The notes under the pieces: generated by a model
Told to the model about the DNA's origin: nothing
The model's database searches: none
Seen by the model: only the letters and a program-made list of their open reading frames with translations
NCBI GenBank assembly: GCA_036520615.1
Contig: DATDJI010000017.1
Coordinates: forward strand, 1-64,000
Direction: 5' to 3'
From: CAMCXE01 sp036520615
Lineage (GTDB): Bacteria > Pseudomonadota > Gammaproteobacteria > Pseudomonadales > Cellvibrionaceae
DNA length: 64,000 nucleotides
Position numbers and translations under genes: made by a program
Shown: positions 54,954-64,000 of the stretch, in pieces
Position numbering within the stretch: the first letter of the stretch is position 1
Layout: the number at the start of each line of letters is the position of its first letter

Positions 54954-56060
54954 ATGAAACTATTAGTGGTTGACGATCATGAGCTGTTCCGGCAAGGCAT
55001 GGATATGCTGCTGTCCAGCCAAAGCGCCATTAAAACTGTTCTGCACGCGGCGACAGCTGCCCAGGCACTGCAACAACATAGCGACCATCCGGACATAGAC
55101 TTGGTATTGCTTGATTACAACCTGGGTAATGATCGCGGCATGGACGTATTGCTAGCCCTTAAACACCGCGACCCATCGCTGCCCATCGCCGTTATATCCG
55201 GCCGCGAAGATTCAGAAGTCATCCTCAGTGCCCTAGGCGCGGGCGCAAGCGCTTTTATCCCCAAAAGCCTCTCCACTGACGACACCCTCAAAGCCATTAA
55301 CATGGTGTTAGACGGCAGTATTTATGCGCCCTGGCCCGAAGACCCAGAAGATCAACCGCGCGGCCAAACCGACCGCGACATCGCCCGCCAACAGCAACTA
55401 CAACAATTGACCAGCTTCGCCCGTGGCGTATTCGACGCCAACCAATTACACCTGCAAGCGCAGGCGACGGTGGAAACGCAAATGGGCAGTGCCTTGCACA
55501 GCTGGGTAGCGGAAATCCAAAAAGATCGCTCACGCTTAGAAGCCCTAGCTTTCCAAGACGATCTCACCGGCCTTGCCAACCGGCGGTTATTTTTAGAGCG
55601 GCTAGACCAAGCCCTGCGCAACTGCCGTCGCAACAAAACCCATATGGCATTGGTATTTTTAGATCTCGACCGTTTTAAACAGCTCAACGACAGCCTGGGC
55701 CACTACGCGGGGGATCAATTATTAAAAGAAATCGGCCAACGATTAATGCGCTCGGTACGCGAAGTAGACACAGCCGCGCGTTTAGGAGGCGATGAATTCA
55801 CGCTAATTCTGGTCGATGTGCAGTCTGAAGAAGGCCTGGTAAACCAACTTACCCGCCTGCGCAGCAGCTTAAAAAATCCGTTGGAAATTCAAGGCCAACT
55901 GGTGCGCCCTTCAGCCAGCATAGGCGCCGCCATCAGCGACGGCTCCGAATCCGCCACCGAACTTATGGCCCGCGCTGATGAGAGCTTGTATGCGGTGAAA
56001 GCCCAAGGGCGAGATAATTTTGCGATAGCGGCGGGGGTTAATTTTCAGGGGGTTAAATAA
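54954..56060 (+). CDS. Response regulator with receiver and GGDEF domains (diguanylate cyclase)
   Basis: 368 residues. The receiver (about 1-120) begins MKLLVVDDHELFRQGMDMLL with phospho-acceptor D54 (LVLLDYNLG) and the conserved Lys in IPKSL. A helical linker (about 140-195) precedes the GGDEF domain (about 200-362): DDLTGLANRR, FLDLDRFKQLNDSLGH, and an intact active site GGDEF (278-282). It also has a canonical inhibitory I-site RxxD (REVD, 269-272), five residues before the active site. It should make c-di-GMP from two GTP when phosphorylated, with product feedback. It has no output to DNA. It is divergent from the tpsB-tpsA-yfiR-kinase unit, whose hybrid kinase is the obvious phosphodonor. 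Confidence 0.93.
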   Translation: MKLLVVDDHELFRQGMDMLLSSQSAIKTVLHAATAAQALQQHSDHPDIDLVLLDYNLGNDRGMDVLLALKHRDPSLPIAVISGREDSEVILSALGAGASAFIPKSLSTDDTLKAINMVLDGSIYAPWPEDPEDQPRGQTDRDIARQQQLQQLTSFARGVFDANQLHLQAQATVETQMGSALHSWVAEIQKDRSRLEALAFQDDLTGLANRRLFLERLDQALRNCRRNKTHMALVFLDLDRFKQLNDSLGHYAGDQLLKEIGQRLMRSVREVDTAARLGGDEFTLILVDVQSEEGLVNQLTRLRSSLKNPLEIQGQLVRPSASIGAAISDGSESATELMARADESLYAVKAQGRDNFAIAAGVNFQGVK

Positions 56061-56227
56061 GGCTTTAACAGATTTTAAAGCACAATTAATCGCGCATTAG
56101 CCAAGCGGCTTGAGATGCACAGGCTAAATATTATTCGGGATAAAATACATCTGAAAATTTAGCGGCCAGATTAAATAAAAGATATTTTTCCAGCTCCTAA
56201 GCAATGCATTTAATAATGCATGCCCGC

Positions 56228-57385
56228 TTAAAGCCCGCGCGCCGCAAGCTTTTCATATTTTTGCTGCATTAATTGTGCATTGCGCGGCTCGTTAAGCGTT
56301 TTATGAATTGTGCTAGCCAACTGATAAAAACGCGAAACATCAGACTCTTTGGCGATGGCTCGCTGAATATGGGTTAAGGCGCTACTGGCATCGCCTTCGC
56401 CGAATTTAGTCAACGCCTGTGAATATTCAAAATAGGGATTTGAATTGCGGTACTCTTTTACTTGGGCAGAAAAATAGCGAGCTTTTTCCGGAGCGTTTAA
56501 CTCTTCATACAAAAAAGCCAAATTATTCATAATGGTTAAATCGGTATGGTTATAACTTAAACCTTTCAGATAAGCCTGTTCTGCCTCAGCCAATAAACCT
56601 GCACGCTTGTAAACAATTGCCAAATTATTCCACACATAGCTTTGTTGCGAGTCCGCTGCTATGGCTTTGCGCAAATTAAGGAACGCGAGCTCAAACTGAT
56701 TATTAGCTAATGCCTCTGTGCCTCGATTACTGTAAAACTGCGCCTCAATTAATTCCGGGCTTAAAGCACGTTGCGGGTAGCTTGGGCGGTATTTGTTTAA
56801 GGCTAAATCCACCACGACATAATCAACTGCCCCTAAGCCTCGGCTTTCGCTGGGGAATTTAACCATTGCGTTGATATGCACAACAAAAAACATCGAGGTA
56901 TCGCCAGACATACTCCAGTTGGGCGGAATATCCACTTGATTAATAAACGCCTCCAATTGCAGATGGCGCGCAAGGGCCACGTATAATAAGGAAAAACTCA
57001 AACAATTAGCTTGCCGACGGGCAAAGGTAACAGCGGGTAATTCGGTAGTATCGGCAGAAAATTGAAATCCTCGGCCACCTTGTGACTGCGGTGTGATTAG
57101 CGCTTTGTGCAGGGCAAGCGCTTTATCTAAAGGGGAGGTTGCTGTGGCAGTGGCGCGCTCGGCAAATGTTTTTAATTCAGGTGTTAAACCATACAAATCA
57201 CTTTTGGGTAATTCCGCTTCAGTAACTGCGTGCCCTAACAGCGCTGTGCCTGCTTTGAGCGCGGCGGCATTATCGGGCAGGTTGGCAAGCGAAGGTTTAA
57301 TGGCAGTTGGGCTGCAGGCCGTAATATGCAGCAGCGATAAGGCCATCCACAGAGCAGCACTCGTTTGTAACAGGGATCGCTTCAC
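56228..57385 (-). CDS. Lipoprotein with transglutaminase-like and TPR domains
   Basis: 385 residues, GTG start. A lipoprotein signal ends ITAC (about residue 24). Residues 85-200 form a transglutaminase-like domain: candidate catalytic Cys in RRQANCLSFSLLYVALARH, candidate His in FFVVHINAMV, and an Asp in VDYVVVDLALN. Residues 215-380 contain about four TPR units (YSNRGTEALANNQFELAFLN, VWNNLAIVYKRAGLLAEAEQ, IMNNLAFLYEELNAPEKARY). It is probably a periplasmic, outer-membrane-anchored protein that binds or cuts other proteins. It is convergent with the REC-GGDEF gene. LapG, the c-di-GMP-controlled adhesin protease, is also a transglutaminase-like cysteine protease, but LapG lacks TPRs, so equivalence should not be assumed. 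Confidence 0.8.
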   Translation of the reverse strand: MKRSLLQTSAALWMALSLLHITACSPTAIKPSLANLPDNAAALKAGTALLGHAVTEAELPKSDLYGLTPELKTFAERATATATSPLDKALALHKALITPQSQGGRGFQFSADTTELPAVTFARRQANCLSFSLLYVALARHLQLEAFINQVDIPPNWSMSGDTSMFFVVHINAMVKFPSESRGLGAVDYVVVDLALNKYRPSYPQRALSPELIEAQFYSNRGTEALANNQFELAFLNLRKAIAADSQQSYVWNNLAIVYKRAGLLAEAEQAYLKGLSYNHTDLTIMNNLAFLYEELNAPEKARYFSAQVKEYRNSNPYFEYSQALTKFGEGDASSALTHIQRAIAKESDVSRFYQLASTIHKTLNEPRNAQLMQQKYEKLAARGL

Positions 57386-57742
57386 GTACTGCCTCGCAGT
57401 GGTTTCTCGAAAACTTACTGTGCGCCTGGCGACGGCCTGGGAAGTTTTAACTTATCAGGAAGAAACCAGCCGGATTCGCTACAGAGCAGTGACAATTCAC
57501 GCTTACAGATGCACTAAACAGCTTAGATAAAGTGTAGAGAACGCGGCAAGCATGTGAGCGCTAAAAGTGGATTTTTGTTATTTAAAGTCACGGTATGGTT
57601 TGCGTATAAATTAAAAAAGCATATCGTCTGAATAAACGTCCACGAACCACATATATCTGTTCTCTGCACAGCAAAAAGCCTCAGTTAAACCCAAAAATAA
57701 AGGCTTTACTGAGGCTTTTGATAAAACCCTAAGTGTTTGCGA
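57386..57742. other. Intergenic region with a terminator
   Basis: 357 bp. It holds the terminator of the TonB receptor gene at 57674-57720 and, toward 57386, the promoter region of the TPR lipoprotein. The open frame on the plus strand is an antisense extension and is not called. Confidence 0.5.
57674..57720 (-). terminator. Rho-independent terminator of the large TonB receptor gene
   Basis: AAAAGCCTCAGTAAAGCC pairs with TTTAACTGAGGCTTTT across a short loop when read on the minus strand, followed by a T stretch. It lies about 20 bp after the stop. Confidence 0.85.
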
Positions 57743-60676
57743 TTAGAAATGGCCGCTGACCACCACGCCCAACCAGCGCCGTTGCAAAAAGGGTTGGTAG
57801 CTAGTCCAGCCTTCTTCATGGGGTGCAGTGTCGAACAGGTTTTTCGCCACTAGGCTGACATCATATCCATTTTCTTGACTGGCAATTCCAATCGAAAAAT
57901 CAAACACAGTGAAATCCGGCAACCTGGCATATTTAGAGTACACATCGGTAATGTCGTACTCGCTCAAATAAGCTGCGTTAAGGCTGGTGCGAAAATCTAC
58001 GGTTTCCAAAGGTAAGCTGTATTCCACACCGCTGTTAACTGTCCATTTAGACGCGCCTGGAATTGTCTGGCCAGATCGATCCAAATAAGGATCCGTCAAA
58101 TACGCCAGCTCGTCGGGTTTAGGAACGTTTTTAAATTCATCGTAATGGGCGTCGTTATAGGCACCGCTGATGCGGAACGTAAAATTCTCAATTCCGGTGT
58201 AGGTAGCGTCAAACTCCAACCCCTGGGCGATAACCTTAGGCACATTGCCCGCTGAAGTTATATACGCAGTTGCTGCGTTAATCTCAGCTTGAGAGGCTGC
58301 GGGTGGTAGGTTATCCACCGCAGCTTTCGTGGCAAACTCATCCACCGTGCGCACCGACTGCTGGTAATCCTTGATCGTTGAATAATAAAGGTCGGCATTT
58401 AATGTCAGGGCCTTATCAAAGAAAAACGATTTAATTCCCACTTCAAAAGCATTGGTGACTTCGGGTTTCACCCCTACCGGCACACCGTTAATGTTATAGG
58501 CGGTGCCAGATTTTTCGCCGCGCTGCCAGGTGGCATAGGCGGTGAGATCATCACTGAATTTATAGCTTTGGCTCAGCGTACCGCCGTACAGGGTATCGTC
58601 GTAATAGCTTTTCACATTGCGGTATATCTGGCCAATTTGCGTGCTGCGAATATTTTTGGCCACGCCCACCTGGTTTTTTTGCGCCGCCGTTAGGCTTTCA
58701 TAAGCAGCTCCTGCTACCTCGGTAGTAGCAACTCCGAAATAGCGATTGGCCACCTTATCGGCCAGGCGTTTTTGTTCCGCAGTGTTGGTGTCGATCAAGC
58801 TCGTTGTGCCATCGGGATTGCGCACATTACTGCCAAGCCTGCCGTTACCGATTGAATCGAAGCCTCCCAGGTTAATGCCACGAATGGAGGAAGGATTCAG
58901 CCCGATCCCTGCAGACCCATAGCTTGACATAGGTACATCATCTTCCGTGCTGCGATCTTCTGTGCCTACCCGGGCGCCGAACGTCAAGGTTGCCGCGTCA
59001 GTCCAATGCCAATCAGCCTGTCCGTAAAGTGCATTGCTTTTGGTATCCACCCAGGTATTGCCGTCCCTAAATACGCCGTGTACTGAATCCCGCAACAGCG
59101 CAAGGCCTGCACCTCGGTTTACACCCGCAGTACGATCCAATGCATCGTATTGTGAAGTTGTGGCAAACCAGGCACCCGCGTCAGCACCCCATCCCACCCG
59201 CGAGTCAATTTCCGTTTCGGATTTATACAAAAACACGCCCACTTTATAATCCAGCAAACCGCCGTCGGGATTATTACTGAGGCTAAATTCCTGGCTGTAT
59301 TGTTTGAACTGGATACCGCCGCCGCCGTGAGTACTTACGTCAAACGAAGTGCCCTCATCGTTGTGGGCATTAAAATAATAAAAACGGTATGCCGTAAGCG
59401 ACCTCAATGTATGTTCACCAAAAGTCCAATCCACATCTAATGAATCGCCCCCGGTTGAATTGTATTGGCCCTGGATATCATTAAAAGCGACTCGACCGCC
59501 CTTGCCTTCTTCCACTAAATAATCGTCGTAATAGCTGTAATTGCGCAGGCCGGTTTCTGGGCTCGAGCGATCAGAAAACCATGCGCGCGGGGCATTCCAA
59601 GTCAGTATCGGTTTGCCATCGGCACCCAAAGCCGGCGTGCCATCCGGATTCTTTTTCTGCGAGTTATAACCATATAATTTTGCCCGCACGGTTGTGCCGC
59701 TGGGGTCAGTCAACAGGTTAGGGTTATCGGGGTAAAACTCAGGTTGGTCGTGGCGGAATGTCAGGCCGTTTTCCAGCTGATTTCCTTTCGGTTGTTTGTC
59801 ATGGCTGTAACGCACATTGATATTTTCGGTGGGCGTTAGCAAGAATTGCAGACGCCCGGCCACACGATCCTTGTTATAAAAGGTGCGATTCTTATCGTTA
59901 CCGAATTCGTTTCGATAATAACCTTCACCTTTATTGGCCAGTAAAGCGCCGCGCCAGGCAAGCAGCCCATCAATAATAGGCCCGCCGCCTGCGGCTTGGG
60001 CAACTGTGGTGTTCCAGGAGCCAAAACCAACGGAAAAATCAGCGCTTTTAGTAAAACTCGGCCGCCGGGTGGTAAAAGTTACCTGCCCCGCACTGCCGCC
60101 TTTACCGCCTAAAGTTCCCGATGGCCCGCGATAAGCTTCTACAGTTTCAATATCATAAAAATCAAAATTGCCCAGAGAAATCAGCCCGTAATTCACCCCA
60201 TCGACTGCGACCAAAACACTCGGGTCCTGGGTTTCGGCCGAACCGCGTTTACCAATTCCGCGAATAGATAAAGTGGCACTGCGGGTATTAGCCTGATTAA
60301 ACGCAACGTTTGCTAGCCGCTTTGTAATGGCAAAATAATCCGTAGCCAATTCTCGATTAAGCTCTGAACCTGTCACAACAGAAATAGATCTTGGCTCATC
60401 GTGTACCGCTTCGAGCGTTTTAGTTAATTGCGCGCTCACTAATACTTCTTCTATAGGTGCAGCGTCGGCACTTTCAGAATTACCCGCAGCTGTCACACTC
60501 ACTTCGCTCACAGCACTCTGTACTTGTGCATCATTTGTTTGAGCAAATCCAGGAGCGCCATTTAAATAAATACCCGCCAAAACCATACTCAAGAATTTGT
60601 GCTTAAACGCTGGTGGCGTACCTGTATTTACGCTTGACTCGCCAAATTTAGCGGTTCCTATTGCACTAATTTTCAT
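57743..60676 (-). CDS. TonB-dependent outer-membrane receptor (large)
   Basis: 977 residues from the ATG at 60676, which has GGAG 6 bases upstream; the frame extends 8 codons further. A long N-terminal signal region (LSMVLAGIYLNGAPGFA) is followed by a TonB box-like IEEVLVSAQ. The plug domain (about 90-215) has ISVVTGSELNRELATDYF, LSIRGIGKRGSAETQDPSV, VDGVNYG and VEAYRGPSGTLGGKGGSAG. The 22-stranded barrel follows, ending in aromatic Phe (VSGHF). It imports a ligand across the outer membrane using TonB-ExbBD energy. The ligand cannot be told: iron-siderophore and carbohydrate receptors share this build. It is divergent from the second receptor. Confidence 0.92.
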   Translation of the reverse strand: MKISAIGTAKFGESSVNTGTPPAFKHKFLSMVLAGIYLNGAPGFAQTNDAQVQSAVSEVSVTAAGNSESADAAPIEEVLVSAQLTKTLEAVHDEPRSISVVTGSELNRELATDYFAITKRLANVAFNQANTRSATLSIRGIGKRGSAETQDPSVLVAVDGVNYGLISLGNFDFYDIETVEAYRGPSGTLGGKGGSAGQVTFTTRRPSFTKSADFSVGFGSWNTTVAQAAGGGPIIDGLLAWRGALLANKGEGYYRNEFGNDKNRTFYNKDRVAGRLQFLLTPTENINVRYSHDKQPKGNQLENGLTFRHDQPEFYPDNPNLLTDPSGTTVRAKLYGYNSQKKNPDGTPALGADGKPILTWNAPRAWFSDRSSPETGLRNYSYYDDYLVEEGKGGRVAFNDIQGQYNSTGGDSLDVDWTFGEHTLRSLTAYRFYYFNAHNDEGTSFDVSTHGGGGIQFKQYSQEFSLSNNPDGGLLDYKVGVFLYKSETEIDSRVGWGADAGAWFATTSQYDALDRTAGVNRGAGLALLRDSVHGVFRDGNTWVDTKSNALYGQADWHWTDAATLTFGARVGTEDRSTEDDVPMSSYGSAGIGLNPSSIRGINLGGFDSIGNGRLGSNVRNPDGTTSLIDTNTAEQKRLADKVANRYFGVATTEVAGAAYESLTAAQKNQVGVAKNIRSTQIGQIYRNVKSYYDDTLYGGTLSQSYKFSDDLTAYATWQRGEKSGTAYNINGVPVGVKPEVTNAFEVGIKSFFFDKALTLNADLYYSTIKDYQQSVRTVDEFATKAAVDNLPPAASQAEINAATAYITSAGNVPKVIAQGLEFDATYTGIENFTFRISGAYNDAHYDEFKNVPKPDELAYLTDPYLDRSGQTIPGASKWTVNSGVEYSLPLETVDFRTSLNAAYLSEYDITDVYSKYARLPDFTVFDFSIGIASQENGYDVSLVAKNLFDTAPHEEGWTSYQPFLQRRWLGVVVSGHF

Positions 60677-61186
60677 TGGTGTCTCCAAAAAAACAGCCAT
60701 AATTAAGAGCTGTCCTCATAGCAACTAATGAACCAAGCAAAGCAAAAAAATCGCACAGAGATAGATCAAAAAAAAATATATTAATAGCGTTTTAATTTTC
60801 CACGGGTACAGCAACCAAAACACAAAAAAACTGTTAACAAATAAACAAATAAAGTTTAGAAATTTGCAAACCTCAACAGCTGATGGTGGATAAGAAACAT
60901 CTTTTAATACTCTCCTCTCAGGTAAATCGCGTTATTTCACCACCGCACACGAATACCAGCGGGACATTTAAAGCTGAGAATAATTTTAATGTTGAAATAA
61001 AAACAAATAGCGGAGACAGGTGGCGGCAAACCCTCACACCTATATGCGCTTGGAGGTGCGCCTCGGTGCGACAATATGTCGCATGTGCAGCCTCGCCTGC
61101 CTCCAGTAAAGTGCTCATATAAATCCTAAAAATGGCCGCTAAATTGTCTAGCGGCTGCTGGCAATTTCATCTGAAAGAGTTTTACC
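60677..61186. other. Divergent intergenic region between two TonB receptors
   Basis: 510 bp, AT-rich near 60720-60870. It must carry promoters for both receptors. I looked for a Fur-box-like inverted repeat and did not find a convincing one. The open frame at 60883-61122 is not called. Confidence 0.5.
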
Positions 61187-63472
61187 GTGCGCGTCACCAT
61201 CAGAGTTTTCATGAACTGCGGCCTGCTGTGCCTCACACAAAATACCTTTGCGGACTTTCTTTCCGATCCCTCCCCTCTATCACTAGCAAGCCACACCACT
61301 AAACCACCCGTCGACGAGATGATCGTAGTCGGCCAACGGGATGCGCCCATTACAATCGAACCGAGGGGTTTAGCAGTCTCTTTAGGTGAAGAGCAATTCA
61401 ACGCCACCAATGCCGTGAACGTTGAAGACCTAATGAAATACGCACCCAATTTTTTTGTACGTAAACGCTACATTGGCGATACCAACGGCGTGCCTGGGTT
61501 TCGCGGTACACATTCCTCGCAATCCGCCCGCACGCTGGTTTTGGTCGATGGCTTTGTAGTATCGAATTTCCTCGGCAATTCATTCGGCTTCCCACCCAAA
61601 TGGGGCGTTGTTGGGCCTGGCGAAGTGGATCAATTTGATATTGTGTACGGGCCTTATTCCGCACGTTATTCCGGCAATACAATGGGTGGATTAATTTCCA
61701 TCAGTACGCGCCCACCGGAAAAAAACGAAGCTTTTGTCACGTTACAAGGTTTTAGCCAGCCCTATAAACAATACGCCACCGACGACACCTATAACGGCTA
61801 CACTTTTGAAGGTGGTTTTGCACTGAACCAAGAAGATGGGCCATTTTCCTTTCGCGGTAGTTACCGGCATTTTAATAACACCGGCCAGCCGCAAAGCTGG
61901 AGCCAGCTTACCGCATCTACTAAAACTGCAGGCGTGGAAGTAACCGGCGCTGTGGACGATAAAAATCTCATTCCACTTACACCTATTTTTGCTGCTGCCT
62001 CCCCTGACGACAATATTCAAGATCAATTGCGCCTGCGCAGTGATTTAACGTTTGATAATTGGAGCCTGACTGGCCTATTGGTGTACTGGACCACCGATTC
62101 AGATACCACGCACCCCAATAGTTATTTGCGCGATTTAAATGGCAACGCGGTATACACCGGCACGGTAAAAATAGGCGATAAATATTGGGATACCAGTGCA
62201 GTAAATTTATCCCTTACCAAGCGCGCGGAAATCCTCGCTGGCGTGGGGGCAAAAGGCACGCTAGGTGAATGGGATATAAGCGCAAATCTGTCGAACTTTT
62301 GGCAGGCAAAATCCAAAACCTACACATCAAAAGGCTACAGCAATGGCATTAGCGATGGTGCAGGTACATTAACCGATGTCGATCCGGCAGGTTGGTGGAC
62401 ACTGGATTCCCACGCAACCCGTAAATTCGGCCAGCACCAAATCACCGCTGGCATCAGCGCAAACCGCTACGCCGTCGATAGCATTACCTACAACACTGAC
62501 CAATGGCGCGAGGCGACTAACGCAAAATTTTCGTTAGAAACCGAAGGAAAATCCAGCCTTGCAGGCTTTTTTGCTGAGGACGAAATTCAATTAAATGAGC
62601 AATTGAGCGTAACCGCAGGCGCACGCGTTGATCAATGGAAAGCCTACGATGGCAGTATCATCCAAGGCAGCAATAAATCACCACATGAAAATCGCGAAGA
62701 AACTTCATCCAATGCATCGCTCTCCAGCCAATGGGACTTTGCCGATAAATGGCAAGCGCAATTAAGCCTTGCCACCGCCACGCGTTTTCCAACGGTGGGT
62801 GAATTATTCCAAGGTAAATTTGACTCTAGCGGTGTATTTGATCCCGCAAGCTTCGACCCAAATTTAAAACCAGAAACCTCCAAAGATTTAAATCTGATTC
62901 TGCGCCATGAACTACCACAGGCGCGCATCACGGGAAGTATTTTTTACCAGGATGTTAGCGATTTTATTTTTACTTTAGAGCGCATTAATGCTGCGGGGGC
63001 AAAAGTCAGTCTATTTAAAAATATCGATGAAGTCCGCCAAACCGGTGCCGAACTAATCATAGAAACATTTGATTTAGGCTTAGAAGGCTTAAATGTAGAT
63101 ATAAATTTTGCGTATATCGACGACAAAATAATTAAAAACACCCTAATGCCTAACTCCGAGGGGAACCAGTTTCCGCGCATTCCCTACTGGCGCATTAACG
63201 CGCAAACTCGGTACGCCATTAATGACGACTGGCGTCTTGCCTGGGGCGTGCGTTACGCTTCGCGCCCCAACAGCAATTTAGAAGCAACCCAACGCGGCGA
63301 TACCTTTGGCTATGCTTCTGAACAATTAATTAATGACGCGCGCATCAGTTGGCAAACCAACACCGAGACTGAATTAAGCTTCGGTATAGACAATATTAAC
63401 AACAATAAGGCTTGGGCCTTTCACCCTTTTCCTCAGCGCACTTATCTGTTGGAGTTAAAATGGCATCATTAA
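61187..63472 (+). CDS. TonB-dependent outer-membrane receptor (siderophore-type)
   Basis: 761 residues, GTG start at 61187 with AAAGAG upstream; an ATG at 61211 is an alternative. A short signal region (to NTFA) is followed by a TonB box-like DEMIVVGQ. The plug domain (to about 165) has VNVEDLMKYAPNFFVRKRY, GFRGTHSSQSARTLVLVDGF and VYGPYSARYSGNTMGGLI. The barrel ends LLELKWHH. It overlaps the following PepSY-type gene by 13 bp. This pairing is typical of iron-siderophore uptake, where the PepSY membrane protein may reduce or process the imported ligand; the ligand is unknown. It probably forms an iron-regulated operon with that gene. Confidence 0.92.
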   Translation: MRVTIRVFMNCGLLCLTQNTFADFLSDPSPLSLASHTTKPPVDEMIVVGQRDAPITIEPRGLAVSLGEEQFNATNAVNVEDLMKYAPNFFVRKRYIGDTNGVPGFRGTHSSQSARTLVLVDGFVVSNFLGNSFGFPPKWGVVGPGEVDQFDIVYGPYSARYSGNTMGGLISISTRPPEKNEAFVTLQGFSQPYKQYATDDTYNGYTFEGGFALNQEDGPFSFRGSYRHFNNTGQPQSWSQLTASTKTAGVEVTGAVDDKNLIPLTPIFAAASPDDNIQDQLRLRSDLTFDNWSLTGLLVYWTTDSDTTHPNSYLRDLNGNAVYTGTVKIGDKYWDTSAVNLSLTKRAEILAGVGAKGTLGEWDISANLSNFWQAKSKTYTSKGYSNGISDGAGTLTDVDPAGWWTLDSHATRKFGQHQITAGISANRYAVDSITYNTDQWREATNAKFSLETEGKSSLAGFFAEDEIQLNEQLSVTAGARVDQWKAYDGSIIQGSNKSPHENREETSSNASLSSQWDFADKWQAQLSLATATRFPTVGELFQGKFDSSGVFDPASFDPNLKPETSKDLNLILRHELPQARITGSIFYQDVSDFIFTLERINAAGAKVSLFKNIDEVRQTGAELIIETFDLGLEGLNVDINFAYIDDKIIKNTLMPNSEGNQFPRIPYWRINAQTRYAINDDWRLAWGVRYASRPNSNLEATQRGDTFGYASEQLINDARISWQTNTETELSFGIDNINNNKAWAFHPFPQRTYLLELKWHH

Positions 63473-64000
63473 ATAAACCTGCCGCCAGCAGCAACACAGG
63501 CAAAATTCTCTACCGCACCTTGTGGCGCTGGCATTTTTATGCCGGCATTTTTACTATACCCTTTATTATTATTTTATCCGTCACAGGCGCGCTGTATTTA
63601 TTCAAACCGCAGCTTGATGCACTGCACGATGCGCCTTTTAATAACCTTGTAATTACCGCTCCCGTAACAAGTCCACAACAACAGGTAAATGCCGTCTTAT
63701 CGGCTATGCCTGATGCCCGCCTCACGGCTTATCAATTACCCCAAGCTGCGAATGACGCTGTAAATATTTTGGTGAATGTCGCAGGCGAGCCATTTCGGGT
63801 ATATGTGCATCCGCAAACGCTAAGTATTTTAAACAGCGAAAGTGAGCATGCTCGTTTTTTACACTATGTGCACGATATTCACGGCGAATTATTAATTGGC
63901 AAAACCGGCTCAATTATTGTCGAACTTGCAGCCAGTTGGGCAATAGTATTAATTTTTACCGGCCTGTATTTATGGTGGCCCCGCAATGCTAAGGGTTTGG
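63460..64000 (+). CDS. PepSY-associated transmembrane protein (3' end outside the window)
   Basis: 180 codons visible. The ATG at 63460 follows GGAG with 5-base spacing and overlaps the receptor gene by 13 bp. TM1 is at about residues 23-46 (WHFYAGIFTIPFIIILSVTG), followed by a periplasmic PepSY-like domain (VNAVLSAMPDARLTAYQLPQ, PFRVYVHPQTLSIL) and TM2 with a HYVHDIHGELLIG histidine motif and LIFTGLYLWWP. These fit the PepSY_TM family of inner-membrane proteins linked to siderophore receptors, several of which act as ferric reductases. The gene runs off the right edge. Confidence 0.88.
   Translation, partial: MASLNKPAASSNTGKILYRTLWRWHFYAGIFTIPFIIILSVTGALYLFKPQLDALHDAPFNNLVITAPVTSPQQQVNAVLSAMPDARLTAYQLPQAANDAVNILVNVAGEPFRVYVHPQTLSILNSESEHARFLHYVHDIHGELLIGKTGSIIVELAASWAIVLIFTGLYLWWPRNAKGL

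Overview
The window reads as chromosome of a free-living gammaproteobacterium, most likely a member of the Cellvibrionaceae (Cellvibrio/Saccharophagus-like) or a close relative of Pseudomonas. The reasons are a complete-looking type II secretion (gsp) operon, a Pseudomonas-like dsbH-algQ-FKBP-algP gene order, an OprF/OmpA-type porin, large TonB receptors, and an assimilatory nitrate reductase fused to a flavoprotein reductase. The genus call is inference. No tRNA, rRNA, integrase, transposase or CRISPR array was seen.

Layout. (1) 1-10326, minus strand: gspC-D-E-F-G-H-I-J-K-L, tightly packed; gspL runs off the left edge. (2) 10721-21711, housekeeping: gshA, a FliL-like protein, dsbB/dsbH, rsd/algQ, an FKBP-type isomerase lipoprotein, the histone-H1-like AlgP, a TIGR02444 protein, an OmpA-family porin, trmB, a YgjP-like metallopeptidase and a TrmA/RlmD-family RNA methyltransferase. 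Several Rho-independent terminators separate these units. (3) 22073-26730: a small lipoprotein gene interrupted by an in-frame amber codon, and the 1363-residue nitrate reductase/flavoprotein fusion. (4) 26731-34181, an accessory island: repeat-rich non-coding DNA; a decayed RloC-like (wobble-nucleotide-excising anticodon nuclease) gene with two frameshifts; a cluster of short dispersed palindromes; and a type VI secretion cassette (orphan hcp, a LysM/lytic-transglycosylase-like candidate effector, a candidate lipoprotein immunity protein and two unrecognised genes). (5) 34182-56060, an adhesin/signalling locus: a two-partner secretion pair (transporter TpsB and a 5321-residue TpsA adhesin with about 31 repeats of about 114 residues), then YfiR and a CHASE8-like hybrid histidine kinase on the same strand, with a divergent REC-GGDEF diguanylate cyclase. 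(6) 56228-64000: a TPR/transglutaminase-like lipoprotein, two divergent TonB-dependent receptors and the start of a PepSY-associated membrane protein.

How the parts may work together. The most interesting proposal is that region 5 is a self-contained c-di-GMP adhesion module. In the known YfiBNR system, periplasmic YfiR restrains YfiN, whose CHASE8 sensor is joined directly to a GGDEF domain. Here the gene next to yfiR has a similar sensor joined to a histidine kinase and receiver, and the GGDEF output sits in a separate response regulator across the adhesin promoter region. The adhesin ends with a cysteine pair resembling the C-terminal cysteine hook of c-di-GMP-controlled TPS adhesins such as CdrA. 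The wiring is inferred from gene content and order; the individual domain calls rest on visible motifs.
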